DNA of 64,000 nt, from positions 1 to 64,000 of the forward strand of contig NZ_PDUD01000028.1 in NCBI RefSeq assembly GCF_002646595.1. Direction: 5' to 3'. Below the pieces are notes generated by a model. It had not been told where the DNA came from. It did not search any database and saw only the letters and a program-made list of their open reading frames with translations. Shown here in pieces: positions 52,701-60,568 of this stretch; position 1 is the stretch's first letter, and the number at the start of each line of letters is the position of its first letter. The DNA is from Flavilitoribacter nigricans DSM 23189 = NBRC 102662 (GTDB taxonomy: Bacteria > Bacteroidota > Bacteroidia > Chitinophagales > Saprospiraceae). Made by a program: the position numbers and the translations under genes.

Positions 52701-55700
52701 TTATGCCAACGACCTTCAGGTGGATTGCCCCGGCGACGTGAATTTACCTTCCTGTAGCACGGAAGACGAGATCAGCGCTGCTTACGATAATTGGAAAAAC
52801 ACCTTTATGGTATCCGGTGGCTGCAACACGACCTCCAACATCGGACAGATCCCGGATCTGCCGGATTTTGTCTGCGGTGGTGAAGTCAGCCTATCCTTTA
52901 CCCTGGAAGCAACGGATGACTGTACGGAAAGATCCTGCTCCGCCAGTTTCTACGTAGCTCCGGCCGTAGAACTTTCCGTTAGCTGTCCGAACGATCCTAA
53001 CCTCTCTGCCTGCGCTACGCAGGATGAGATCGAAGCCGCCTACCAGATCTGGAAGGACGGATTCGGATTCCAGGATGGTTGCAACCCGATCTCGAATATC
53101 GATCAGATCCCCGATCTGCCGCCTTACGTTTGCGGTGCTGCGGTCAATCTGTCCTTTACTTTGGAAGTTACGGACGACTGCAGAACCAAGTCCTGCTCCG
53201 CTACCTTTACCGTACCGGCCACTACTCCTCCGAGTATCGATGAGCCGGCCAAAGATAAAGTTGTGGAATGCGACGGTTCCGGCAACGTAGAGGCCCTGAA
53301 CGCCTGGTTGGCGGACAATGGCGGAGCGGAAGCTTCCGATGACTGTAGTGAAGTACGCTGGGAAAATGATTTTGACGGACTATCCGATGAATGTGGCGCT
53401 ACCGGTTCGGCAACCGTAACCTTTACCGCTTACGACAATTGCGGACTGTTCGCCCAAACCACCGCGACCTTCACCATCGAAGATACCAAGGCACCGGAAC
53501 TCACGGGAGTTCCCGAAGTGATCCCGAATATCAACTGTGACGATCCGCTGCCGCCGCTGGAAGTGGTCAGCGCTACGGACCTTTGCTCCGGTGATATTCC
53601 GGTAGAAGCCACCGTGGATCCCTACGTAGTAGATATCTGCAACGGCTACAGCATCACCTACCGCTGGAAAGCCACGGATGACTGCGGACTGATGACCGAA
53701 GCCAGCCGGACCTTCCAGGTATTGCCGGACACCAAAGCGCCGGTGATCACGCCGTTGTTCGGTGACATCGAAGACGGTGCTACCATGTATGTACAGTGTA
53801 ATAACGCTGATCCGGATTGGGATCCGTTCCAGATCGGAGTAGATGATTTTGACGTGATGGACGACTGTTCCAATGTGAGTGTCAAATTCGAGGATGTACT
53901 GGTAGAAGAGGCCGATTGCAGTGGATATTCCGATTTCCTCAGCAAGTGGAAATGTATATTCACCGCTACTGACGATTGCGGCAATACATCCACACTGACC
54001 TTCTATATGGTCATTTACGATGATATGCCTCCGGTATTTACCTACTTCCCGGAAGATAAAACGATCGATTGTGATGTATACCCAGCGATTGAAGAACCTA
54101 TCGCAGTGGATGCCTGCAGCGGTGTAACGCTGGAACTGATCGAGAATAAGCCGGAAAAAGGAGGCTGTAACTATACCATTACCCGTACCTGGATCGCCAG
54201 AGATGGATGTGGTAGAATGACTTCCCGCACACAGACCATCTACGTAGAAGACAACGAAGCTCCGGTCATTCTTCCGGATCACCCGCTGATCATGGATCTG
54301 GAAGACGGAGACGAGGTAGAAGTGGATTGTGATATGTGGGGTACCCTGATGACCGAACTGGATGAGTATTCAATCGGTAAGATCGATAACTGTGATCGTA
54401 CGCCAAAAGTCGATTACATGTTCATGACCGTAAATAATGCCGCCAACTGCGCCTTTGCGGGTTACACCGTAAGAACCCGTTCCATGTGGACCGTGACGGA
54501 TGAATGCGGCAACAGCAGCACCTTTGAGGTGATCTGGCGACTGGTAGATAATACGCCACCGGTGATTTCCGGCGTACCGGCCGATGCCTGCGTTACGGAA
54601 ATACCTCCGGTTCCCGAGGTTACCTTTGTGGATGCCTGTAGTTACGCGACCATGTCTTTTGAGGAAAGCGACCCGATCGCCTGTGAGGATGGCAGCGGCA
54701 GCTACATCCTGCGCACCTGGACGGCCGAAGACCAGTGTGGAAACGTATCCACCGCCAGTCAGAAACTGATCCTCGACGACGGTACCGGTCCGCAGATCAA
54801 CGTGGATTATCCCGGATTTGAAGGCGTTGCCGACGGTGGAGAAGCGATCGTAGAAGCAGTCTGCACCGAAGGTTACGAATACGCATTGCCCGATCTGGCC
54901 GAATTCGTGCAGACTACCGACAACTGCATGGCCGGGGAAGTAACGACGACGCTCAGCCTGCTCAAAGAAGGCAACTGTGCGGAAAATGGCTATCTCTATC
55001 TCCTCGAACTGATGGTAGAAGCCAGTGACCTCTGCGGCAACATCTCCACCTACACCGTTAGTGTTAAAGTGGTAGATAATGAAGCGCCGGTTATTTCCGG
55101 GCCGATCGAAGCTACGGTTAACTGTAGTGATGAATTGCCCGACCTGGTTGCGGAAGATGCCTGTACGGAGATCGTATCCCTCACCGTGGAAGAACTGAAC
55201 GAAGTAACCGAATTCTGCGGCACCCAGTCTCTGGAGAGATTGTGGACGGCTACCGACGCCTGTGGTAATGTCAGTACCATGGTGCAGACCCTGACCATCG
55301 TGGACGATGAAGGCCCCGAATTGATCGGACTTCCCGACGACGTTTGTGATGTCATTCCGGAGATCCCGGTCGTAACGGCCATTGACGCCTGTACGGGCGA
55401 AGAAGCGGAAGTTAGTTTCGAAGAAGTAACGGAAGACGGTCCGTGCGGAGATATCATCCGCCGTACCTGGTCTGCCACCGACGGCTGCGGCAATACCAGC
55501 ACCCACACTCAGTCCATCTACTTCAACGATACCGAACCACCGGTGATCGGATTCAAAGATCCGGTACTGAGAAGAAGCGCGGAAGGTCGCCTGCGACTGG
55601 CTTGCGTAGACTATCCGGAATACCCGGCAGTAATGCCTACTTTCGGACCGGATGCACTGGAAGTTTCGGACGCTTGTACCGGCGATGTCGATGTCAGTCT

Positions 55701-56835
55701 GGATATCGAACTGATCAGCCTGGGAGACTGTGCTACGGACGGTTACCTGAGCAAGCACCTGTACACCTGGACGGCTACCGACCCCTGTGGCAACAGTGCG
55801 CAGATCGCGCTGGAGATCACCTTCATCGACAACTACGCACCCGTGCTGGTCGGCGTACCGCATGATCTCAAACTCGATTGTGATGATGAGATCCCGCACC
55901 CCGCAACGGTTACGGCTATTGACGATTGCTCCGAAGCTACCGTGAGCATGGAGGAAAGTATCGAATACTTTGACGGTGGTTACGCCATCCTGCGTACCTG
56001 GACTTCGGAAGATGCCTGTGGCAACTCTCGTTCCGAAACGCAGAAGATCAAAGTATACCAGTCGGAGATCAGCGGCACCTTCAGTAGTACCGCCAAGATC
56101 AATTGCGGATCGGACGGCAATATGCTTTCCATCGCCGTATCCGGCGGAAAAGAGCCGTATACTTACTTCTGGGAAATGGTGGACTGCGACGGTTTCATTA
56201 CCGATGGCCAGCAAACGAAGAAGATCACCTATACGGCCGGTTATACTACCCTCAACTTCCGGGTACGGGTAATGGATGCCGGTGGCTGTGTCGCGATCTT
56301 TGAAACTTCGATCGAATGTATCAAGGAAGAAGCTCCGGATAAAGTGGAGATCATCAATGTGTTTGGCCGCAATCTGCTCTCCGGTAACCAGGATAACCCA
56401 ACGGGTGATAAGGTTACACTGGATCTTACGGAATACCGCGGTATGAACGGATCGTTCCTCATTGTTGATGCCGCTAACCGTCCGGTTCGTTCCTTTAATT
56501 ACCAGCCGGTACCTAACGATCCGGTTGATTTTGATCTGGAGGGTCTGGCACCCGGCGTATACCGTCTGGAAATGCGGGATCAGCCCATCAACATCTTCCC
56601 GAATCCGACGGCGACCAATGCCATGATCGACCTCAGCACCTTCAGCGGCGCCTCCGGTACCCTGATCATTTACGACATGCATGGCAAAAAAGCCAAGGTG
56701 ATGGAGATCGACGAGGTAACGAACGATCTGATAGAATTGAAACTGGAGCAGTTCGATGCCGGTTTGTACCAGGTATCCTTCCGCTCGAATAACGGACAAA
56801 TGGTAAGCCACAAGCTGATCATTCAGCGTCCGTAA
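46717..56835 (+). CDS. Giant secreted repeat protein with HYR/Ig-like domains and T9SS tail
   Basis: A 3372-residue surface protein. The signal peptide (residues 57-81, SSILKSTFLLMCFLATTGGL) is preceded by an unusual 56-residue basic extension; there is no other in-frame ATG upstream of it. A mucin-like or SprB-repeat segment (about 240-300, GGSGSFSYLWSNG) is followed by about 19 units of roughly 94 residues (about 412-2170), each opening DDCPxxVDLDGC and holding six cysteines. About a dozen HYR/Ig-like domains follow (TDECGNSSTFEV, DNTPPVISGVP) and then a type A T9SS tail, INIFPNPTATNAMIDL to GLYQVSFRSNNGQ. The repeat DNA is nearly identical, so misassembly is possible. Probable adhesion or biofilm role is inference. 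Confidence 0.92.
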   Translation: MNPRSLFQRPAEVIPKRLKRPKEHSPAFSNLQKILRKNKNLQFADPFRFTSSKFALNWSSILKSTFLLMCFLATTGGLQAQVCPGDPVPGSQMDLRGNSEYKVGECPANDVQIVSARLSIPGDACNSCTPGTTVTANLIIRITHNTNSQNRYLGVFADLTENFMGGSSSTCSIVRCSGPLAKQSTFDLDFGTVTFTCGSELVLDNILLVWTAANGACPVTPDNNPNGKYCYDNPAIVITPPLNAVIAADCGTGNTADINLTVTGGSGSFSYLWSNGAMTEDLNDVSLGTYSVTVTDNLKNDANGQPCQVTQSITFNGPCCELMVSCSPKTANISCVNPLPEAADTEAEFEAIFGANAITGYPCGPLSITYSDSGTLDYCANGSQIVRTYTVTDGVTTETCTQTFTVVYTPPTLSSCPGNVVKAGCTTQSELNTAWDNWISSIEGVTASGLCNPVVYVSPPVGDLTKPTLCNLTDNTQTVIISADDGCQVVRCTTSFTLQAYPNDLAVDNCPTPVDLDGCTADAAITTAWNNWITELGNMGATGGCSPQVTFDPPLNTLVQPSQCAATDQVISVTVTATDLCDTDDCTTTFTLRAYPDDLALSTCPVETLDGCSTQAQINSAFADWIADIEAMTITGSCSPQLTYDPPLESLVAPTECMGSEQTVNVKIMDLCDNVSCDATFTLQAPPDDLDLDDCPTAVDLDGCTANAAITSAWNTWYTALSNMDATGGCDPQVTFDPPLNTLVQPTQCADQDQVISVTVTATDLCDEQECTTTFTLRAYSDDLVLDDCPAAVDLDGCTPNIEIADEWDNWISALGSMDATGGCDPQVTFDPPLNTLVQPTQCADQDQVISVTVTATDLCDEQECTTTFTLRAYSDDLVLDDCPTAVDLDGCTADAAITSAWNSWYTALSNMDASGGCDPQVTFDPPLNTLVQPTQCAATDQVISVTVTATDLCDEQECTTSFTLRAYPDDLALSTCPEETLDGCSTQAQINSAFADWIADIEAMTVTGSCSPELTYDPPLESLVAPTECMGSEQTVNVKIMDLCENVSCDATFTLQAPPNDLDLDDCPTAVDLDGCTANAAIASAWNTWYTALSNMDATGGCDPQITFDPPLNTLVQPTQCADQDQVISVTVTATDLCDEQECTTTFTLRAYSDDLLLDDCPAAVDLDGCTPNSEIADEWDDWISALASMDATGGCDPQVTFDPPLNTLVQPTQCADQDQVISVTVTATDLCDEQECTTTFTLRAYSDDLVLDDCPAAVDLDGCTPNIEIADEWDDWISALASMDATGGCDPQVTFDPPLNTLVQPTQCAATDQVISVTVTATDLCDEQECTTTFTLRAYPDDLALSTCPEETLDGCSTQAQINSAFADWIADIEAITVTGSCSPELTYDPPLESLVAPTECMGSEQTVNVKIMDLCENVSCDATFTLQAPPNDLDLDDCPTAVDLDGCTANAAIASAWNTWYTALSNMDASGGCDPQVTFDPPLNTLVQPTQCADQDQVISVTVTATDLCDEQECTTTFTLRAYSDDLVLDDCPSNVNLDGCTPNAEIADEWDDWVSALAGMDATGGCDPQVTFDPPLNTLVQPTQCADQDQVISVTVTATDLCDEQECTTTFTLRAYSDDLVLDDCPAAVDLDGCTPNSEIADEWDDWISALAGMDASGGCDPQVTFDPPLNTLVQPTQCADQDQVISVTVTATDLCDEQECTTTFTLRAYSDDLVLDDCPAAVDLDGCTPNSEIADEWDDWISALAGMDATGGCDPQITFDPPLNSLVQPTQCADQDQVISVTVTATDLCDEQECTTTFTLRAYSDDLVLDDCPAAVDLDGCTPNSEIADEWDDWISALAGMDASGGCDPQVTFDPPLNTLVQPTQCADQDQVISVTVTATDLCDEQECTTTFTLRAYSDDLVLDDCPAAVDLDACTIEADITSAWNNWISALSSMDASGGCDPQLTFDPPLNTLVQPEKCVETDQVISVTVTASDLCDEKECTTTFTLRAYANDLQVDCPGDVNLPSCSTEDEISAAYDNWKNTFMVSGGCNTTSNIGQIPDLPDFVCGGEVSLSFTLEATDDCTERSCSASFYVAPAVELSVSCPNDPNLSACATQDEIEAAYQIWKDGFGFQDGCNPISNIDQIPDLPPYVCGAAVNLSFTLEVTDDCRTKSCSATFTVPATTPPSIDEPAKDKVVECDGSGNVEALNAWLADNGGAEASDDCSEVRWENDFDGLSDECGATGSATVTFTAYDNCGLFAQTTATFTIEDTKAPELTGVPEVIPNINCDDPLPPLEVVSATDLCSGDIPVEATVDPYVVDICNGYSITYRWKATDDCGLMTEASRTFQVLPDTKAPVITPLFGDIEDGATMYVQCNNADPDWDPFQIGVDDFDVMDDCSNVSVKFEDVLVEEADCSGYSDFLSKWKCIFTATDDCGNTSTLTFYMVIYDDMPPVFTYFPEDKTIDCDVYPAIEEPIAVDACSGVTLELIENKPEKGGCNYTITRTWIARDGCGRMTSRTQTIYVEDNEAPVILPDHPLIMDLEDGDEVEVDCDMWGTLMTELDEYSIGKIDNCDRTPKVDYMFMTVNNAANCAFAGYTVRTRSMWTVTDECGNSSTFEVIWRLVDNTPPVISGVPADACVTEIPPVPEVTFVDACSYATMSFEESDPIACEDGSGSYILRTWTAEDQCGNVSTASQKLILDDGTGPQINVDYPGFEGVADGGEAIVEAVCTEGYEYALPDLAEFVQTTDNCMAGEVTTTLSLLKEGNCAENGYLYLLELMVEASDLCGNISTYTVSVKVVDNEAPVISGPIEATVNCSDELPDLVAEDACTEIVSLTVEELNEVTEFCGTQSLERLWTATDACGNVSTMVQTLTIVDDEGPELIGLPDDVCDVIPEIPVVTAIDACTGEEAEVSFEEVTEDGPCGDIIRRTWSATDGCGNTSTHTQSIYFNDTEPPVIGFKDPVLRRSAEGRLRLACVDYPEYPAVMPTFGPDALEVSDACTGDVDVSLDIELISLGDCATDGYLSKHLYTWTATDPCGNSAQIALEITFIDNYAPVLVGVPHDLKLDCDDEIPHPATVTAIDDCSEATVSMEESIEYFDGGYAILRTWTSEDACGNSRSETQKIKVYQSEISGTFSSTAKINCGSDGNMLSIAVSGGKEPYTYFWEMVDCDGFITDGQQTKKITYTAGYTTLNFRVRVMDAGGCVAIFETSIECIKEEAPDKVEIINVFGRNLLSGNQDNPTGDKVTLDLTEYRGMNGSFLIVDAANRPVRSFNYQPVPNDPVDFDLEGLAPGVYRLEMRDQPINIFPNPTATNAMIDLSTFSGASGTLIIYDMHGKKAKVMEIDEVTNDLIELKLEQFDAGLYQVSFRSNNGQMVSHKLIIQRP
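47950..53220 (+). repeat. Nested tandem repeats inside the giant gene
   Basis: Monomers are mostly 282 bp (94 codons), with a 273-bp variant beginning at CTGGCTTT. That variant recurs at 48511, 49630 and 50749, exactly 1119 bases apart each time (273 plus three 282-bp monomers), so a four-unit block was duplicated as a whole. Units 13-16 (about 51300-52430) are near-identical simple copies. The first two and last three units are more diverged. Confidence 0.9.
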
Positions 56836-56868
56836 GCTTTAAAACATTTTTGTCCCTCTTACTAGATC

Positions 56869-56897
56869 AGAACGGATCGGCAGTGCCGATCCGTTCT
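56869..56897. terminator. Hairpin between the giant gene and rtcB
   Basis: A 13-bp perfect stem AGAACGGATCGGC/GCCGATCCGTTCT with a three-base loop is followed by TCTTATATT on the plus strand. It lies between convergent genes and can serve both. The opening AGATCAGAACGG also occurs after secA (18307) and in the 28835 terminator. Confidence 0.75.
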
Positions 56898-56935
56898 TCT
56901 TATATTACAGGAGGTCTAAAATTTCAGATCAGGTT

Positions 56936-58363
56936 CTACTTCCAATTCCTGGCTTTGGCTCCTTCCATTCTCACCACCCGCGGCTGAAAGATGCCGACGA
57001 TATCGACCAGGTCCTGCTGGGAACGCATCACTTCGTGGATATCCTTGTAAGCCATGGGCGCTTCATCCAGTCCGCCGCCGATCAGGCGCACGCCCTGTTC
57101 GGCAAGATGATCCCGAAAATCTCCGGTGGAGATCAGCGATTTGGCCTTGCTGCGGGACATCACCCGCCCCGCCCCGTGCGAAGCTGAATTTACGGAGTCG
57201 TTATGGCCCTTTCCCCGCACAATAAAGCCCGGGGCAGTCATGGAGCCGGGAATAATTCCCAATACGCCTTTACCGGCCGGAGTAGCTCCCTTCCGGTGAA
57301 CGACTACCTGCCGGCCGTCGGCCAGTTGTTCTTTCCAGGCGAAATTGTGGTGGTTTTCCACGCGGGCGATGGGCGCTTCTCCCAGGGCCCGGGCGATCCG
57401 GCGGTGGATGTGATCGTGGCAGGCAGAGGCATAATCTCCCGCCAGATTCATGGCCATCCAGTACTCGTGTCCTTCCTGAGAGTCGAGTGTCAGCCAGGCC
57501 AGGTGCCTGGCTACTTTGGGCAGCCGGCATTTATCCATAGCAACTTTGGTGTAATGCCGTGCGATATTCGCTCCCAATCCCCGCGAGCCGGAGTGCGACA
57601 ATACGGCCAGATAATCCCCTACCGGAAGATCGAAATCATTTTTGGGATCGCTCAGCCGCACCGTTCCGAACTCCACGAAGTGGTTGCCGCCACCGGAGCT
57701 GCCGATCTGCTGGTACGCCCGGTGTTTCAGATCCTTCACCACCTTGATGTATTTGAATTCTTTGCGTTCCAGCACCGGATCATCCATGGGATCGTCAAAG
57801 GTATCGAGGCCGAATCGGGAATTTTCCAAAAGTAGTTTTTCGAATTTCTCGGGCTGCTCCCGCAGATGGGAAGGACTCAGGTTGTACATGGTCAGACACA
57901 TCCGGCAGCCGATGTCCACGCCCACTCCGTAGGGAATAACCGCATTGTCCACCGCCAGGACGCCTCCGATCGGCAGCCCGTATCCCTGGTGGGCGTCCGG
58001 CATCAGAGCGCCGTCCACCGCCACGGGCAGGCGCATGGCCGTAAACATCTGGTGTTTGGCTCCCTCCTCGATCTGTTCTTCTCCGAAGATCGGAAAAGGT
58101 TTTACCTGCTCCAGCAGCTCGTAATATCCTTCCTTCCGTTGGTCCTGTTCCGCTCCGATCAGCTCGCGGGCTACCCGGCCGAAAGCTTCGTCTTCCACGA
58201 AATTCCGGGGATGCTCCAGTATGTTTTTCAACATGGCCAGTCCCCACTCCCGGCTCTGCCGGCGGTGGTGCTCGTACAGGCTGTTGATGGCCAGTCCGAC
58301 AACTTTCCCCTCCGGATAGCCCAGCTTGATCAGATCCTTTCCCCTTATTTTCATTTTTGCCAT
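56936..58363 (-). CDS. rtcB: RtcB-type RNA ligase
   Basis: A GTP- and manganese-dependent ligase that joins 2',3'-cyclic phosphate or 3'-phosphate RNA ends to 5'-OH ends. About 475 residues from the ATG at 58363 (MAKMKIRG); the in-frame ATG at 58405 adds a poor extension. Conserved parts are MPDAHQGYGLPIGGVLA and GVGVDIGCRMC (metal site), SSGGGNHFVE, SHSGSRG, HHNFAWKE, GIIPGSMTAPGFIV and SASHGAGRVMSRS with the guanylylated histidine. It is complete. The upstream neighbour is transcribed divergently. Confidence 0.96.
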   Translation of the reverse strand: MAKMKIRGKDLIKLGYPEGKVVGLAINSLYEHHRRQSREWGLAMLKNILEHPRNFVEDEAFGRVARELIGAEQDQRKEGYYELLEQVKPFPIFGEEQIEEGAKHQMFTAMRLPVAVDGALMPDAHQGYGLPIGGVLAVDNAVIPYGVGVDIGCRMCLTMYNLSPSHLREQPEKFEKLLLENSRFGLDTFDDPMDDPVLERKEFKYIKVVKDLKHRAYQQIGSSGGGNHFVEFGTVRLSDPKNDFDLPVGDYLAVLSHSGSRGLGANIARHYTKVAMDKCRLPKVARHLAWLTLDSQEGHEYWMAMNLAGDYASACHDHIHRRIARALGEAPIARVENHHNFAWKEQLADGRQVVVHRKGATPAGKGVLGIIPGSMTAPGFIVRGKGHNDSVNSASHGAGRVMSRSKAKSLISTGDFRDHLAEQGVRLIGGGLDEAPMAYKDIHEVMRSQQDLVDIVGIFQPRVVRMEGAKARNWK

Positions 58364-58555
58364 GACGAGACATTTTTCGTTCATTGCTACAATTACCGCC
58401 GCCATTTAGTTCCAATTAGGGTAACTTAGCAAACTGTCGAAGCGGTAGGCGGTTGACCGCAGCAACTAACGGTATAGTATAGCTTTAGAACTATTCTGAA
58501 AAAGAGCTGGTTCGGCCTCATCATCTGCCGGAGATAGGTTCCAGTAAAAGCAGGC

Positions 58556-59134
58556 ATGACATTCAACGAAAGCGGACTTGAATTTAATTTTGGGAAGGGA
58601 TGGGTCGTCAAAAAATACGACGAGCACGCCTATTTTCGCAGCCTGAGCGGGATGGGCCTGAAGGGCGTGGATTTCATCGCGATCCGCGACCAGCAGGAAC
58701 TGATATTTATCGAAGTAAAGAACTACCGCACCCGTTACAATCCGGAAATGGACCGCTCTTTCGACGTAGCCGCCAAACCGGCCGCCGAACTGGCCTATGA
58801 GCTAAAAAGAAAATCAGAAGATACCCTGCTGGCCATCGATGCCGTCCTGCAGTATTACCGCCGGAGCTGGTGGTACCGCCGCTTGCGCAATCTCTGGATG
58901 CGCTGGCCCTGGCTGCAGCACAACCGCGCATTCTGGTCGCGGGCGGACGAACTGGCCAACCACCACCTGCACTACGTCGTCTGGCTGGCGCTGGATTTCG
59001 ATGATCCGGAAAACTACGAGGAAGAATTGCTTTTCCACCTCAATCTCATGCAGATCGAAGCAGTAGACCGCATCAGTATTGCCAACGGGAAACACTCCCC
59101 TTTTGGGGATGAGGTACGGGTAGTTGTACCGTAA
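58556..59134 (+). CDS. PD-(D/E)XK-fold putative nuclease-like protein
   Basis: A 192-residue soluble protein. Residues 30-60 show the core of the PD-(D/E)XK fold: GLKGVDFIAIRDQQELIFIEVKNY, with the Asp of GVDF, about 15 residues, then EVK. The middle is rich in Trp and Arg (SWWYRRLRNLWMRWPWLQHN). It may be a NERD-like or archaeal Holliday-resolvase-like nuclease domain. It starts 192 bases from the divergent rtcB gene and ends 18 bases before the purD stop. No functional link is proven. Confidence 0.65.
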   Translation: MTFNESGLEFNFGKGWVVKKYDEHAYFRSLSGMGLKGVDFIAIRDQQELIFIEVKNYRTRYNPEMDRSFDVAAKPAAELAYELKRKSEDTLLAIDAVLQYYRRSWWYRRLRNLWMRWPWLQHNRAFWSRADELANHHLHYVVWLALDFDDPENYEEELLFHLNLMQIEAVDRISIANGKHSPFGDEVRVVVP

Positions 59135-59152
59135 TATTTTTAGAACAGTTTC

Positions 59153-60421
59153 TTACAGATCAAATCCGATATCACTCCGGTTGTATTTCCCTTCAAATTC
59201 TACCTTAGCGGCATCGCCCAGGGCCGTATTCAGGGCATCCCGGAAGTGGGGACCGTAGGCAGTAATGGCCATTACCCGGCCACCGTTGGTGACGACCTGC
59301 CCTTCGGATTTACGCGTGCCGGCGTGGAAGACCAGACTATTGGCCACATTTTCCAGTCCGGAGATCGCTTTTCCTTTTTCGTAGGATCCCGGATATCCTC
59401 CCGATACGAGAATAATGCTGGCGGCAGCCCGCTCGTCGGTCTCGATCTCCATCTCTTTGAGGCGGCCTTCGGCCGTAGCGCGGCAGAGTTCCGCCAGGTC
59501 CGTATTCAGTCGGGCAAATACCGATTGGGTTTCCGGGTCGCCCATACGGCAGTTGTATTCGATCACATAGGGATCGCCTTCCACCACGATCAGTCCCAGA
59601 AAGACGAACCCTTTGTAGTTCATATCTCTTTCGCGGATCCCTTTGATCGTCGGCTTAATGATCCGGTTCTCCACCTTGCGCATCATTTCATCATCTACAA
59701 AAGAAACCGGTGATACCGAGCCCATACCGCCGGTATTCAGGCCCGTATCGCCCTCCCCGATCCGCTTGTAATCTTTGGCCACGGGCAGTACTTTATAATC
59801 TTTGCCGTCCGTCACGACGAATACGGAAAACTCAATGCCTTTGAGAAACTGCTCAATCACGACCGTTTCGCTGGCCGCACCGAATTTACCCGCCAGCATG
59901 TCCTGGAACTCCTGCTTGGCAGCTTCGATATCCTCCAGGATCACCACGCCTTTCCCCGCCGCCAGTCCGTCGGCTTTCAATACGATCGGTGGCCGTTGGG
60001 TTTCGATGTAGGCCAGGCCGTCCTGCAGGTCCCGGGCGGTAAACTCCCGGTAGGCAGCCGTGGGGATCACGAACTCGCGCATAAACTCCTTGGCGTAGGC
60101 TTTACTGCCTTCCAGTAAGGCGCCTTCCCGCGAAGGGCCGACGATCAGCACGGACTTCAACTCATTATCCTCCTGGAAAAAGTCGACGATACCGCGTACC
60201 AGCGGTTCTTCGGGCCCTACTACCACCAGATCGATAGATTGGTCCAGCACCAGCTTTTTTACAGCCGCAAAATTATTGGGATCCAGATCGATATTGGTGC
60301 CGTGCTGCTCGGTGCCGGCGTTACCGGGTGCGATGAACAGGGCTTCACAGAGCGGGCTTTGCTGCAATTTCCAGGCGAAGGCATGCTCGCGGCCTCCGCT
60401 ACCTAGTAGTAAGATTCGCAT
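59153..60421 (-). CDS. purD: Phosphoribosylamine-glycine ligase
   Basis: Second enzyme of purine synthesis: joins glycine to phosphoribosylamine with ATP. 422 residues, family-typical. N-terminal MRILLLGSGGREHAFAWKL and IAPGNAGTEQHG, the ATP-grasp domain with KADGLAAGKGVVI, GTEFS-like KGIEFSVFVV, GLNTGGMGSVSP, YNCRMGDPETQ, and the C-terminal SGGYPGSYEKG. Complete and single-domain. The first base pair of the start is 147 bases from the clpX stop. Confidence 0.98.
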   Translation of the reverse strand: MRILLLGSGGREHAFAWKLQQSPLCEALFIAPGNAGTEQHGTNIDLDPNNFAAVKKLVLDQSIDLVVVGPEEPLVRGIVDFFQEDNELKSVLIVGPSREGALLEGSKAYAKEFMREFVIPTAAYREFTARDLQDGLAYIETQRPPIVLKADGLAAGKGVVILEDIEAAKQEFQDMLAGKFGAASETVVIEQFLKGIEFSVFVVTDGKDYKVLPVAKDYKRIGEGDTGLNTGGMGSVSPVSFVDDEMMRKVENRIIKPTIKGIRERDMNYKGFVFLGLIVVEGDPYVIEYNCRMGDPETQSVFARLNTDLAELCRATAEGRLKEMEIETDERAAASIILVSGGYPGSYEKGKAISGLENVANSLVFHAGTRKSEGQVVTNGGRVMAITAYGPHFRDALNTALGDAAKVEFEGKYNRSDIGFDL

Positions 60422-60462
60422 GGGTATAATGAGTTATTTTTGAGCAAGGGAAAAGGTGTAAT

Positions 60463-60539
60463 AAAAAAAGGAGAGGCCGTGAGCTGGAACCGGGAAAATT
60501 GGTATTTCTCCCTGTCGCACCATCTCCTGGTCTCTCCTT
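60463..60539 (-). terminator. Probable clpX terminator
   Basis: On the minus strand AGGAGAGACC pairs with GGCCTCTCCT across a long loop of about 50 bases (one mismatch), followed directly by seven T. The large loop makes it unusual, and the loop itself can fold further. Confidence 0.5.
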
Positions 60540-60568
60540 CCTGAATTCCGTTATTCGTCATAAAAAGA

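Noticed and set aside
47950-53220. Possible CRISPR-like array because of regular repeats
   Set aside because: Repeat units are 282 bp, translated in frame into cysteine-rich domains, with no short repeat/unique spacer pattern.
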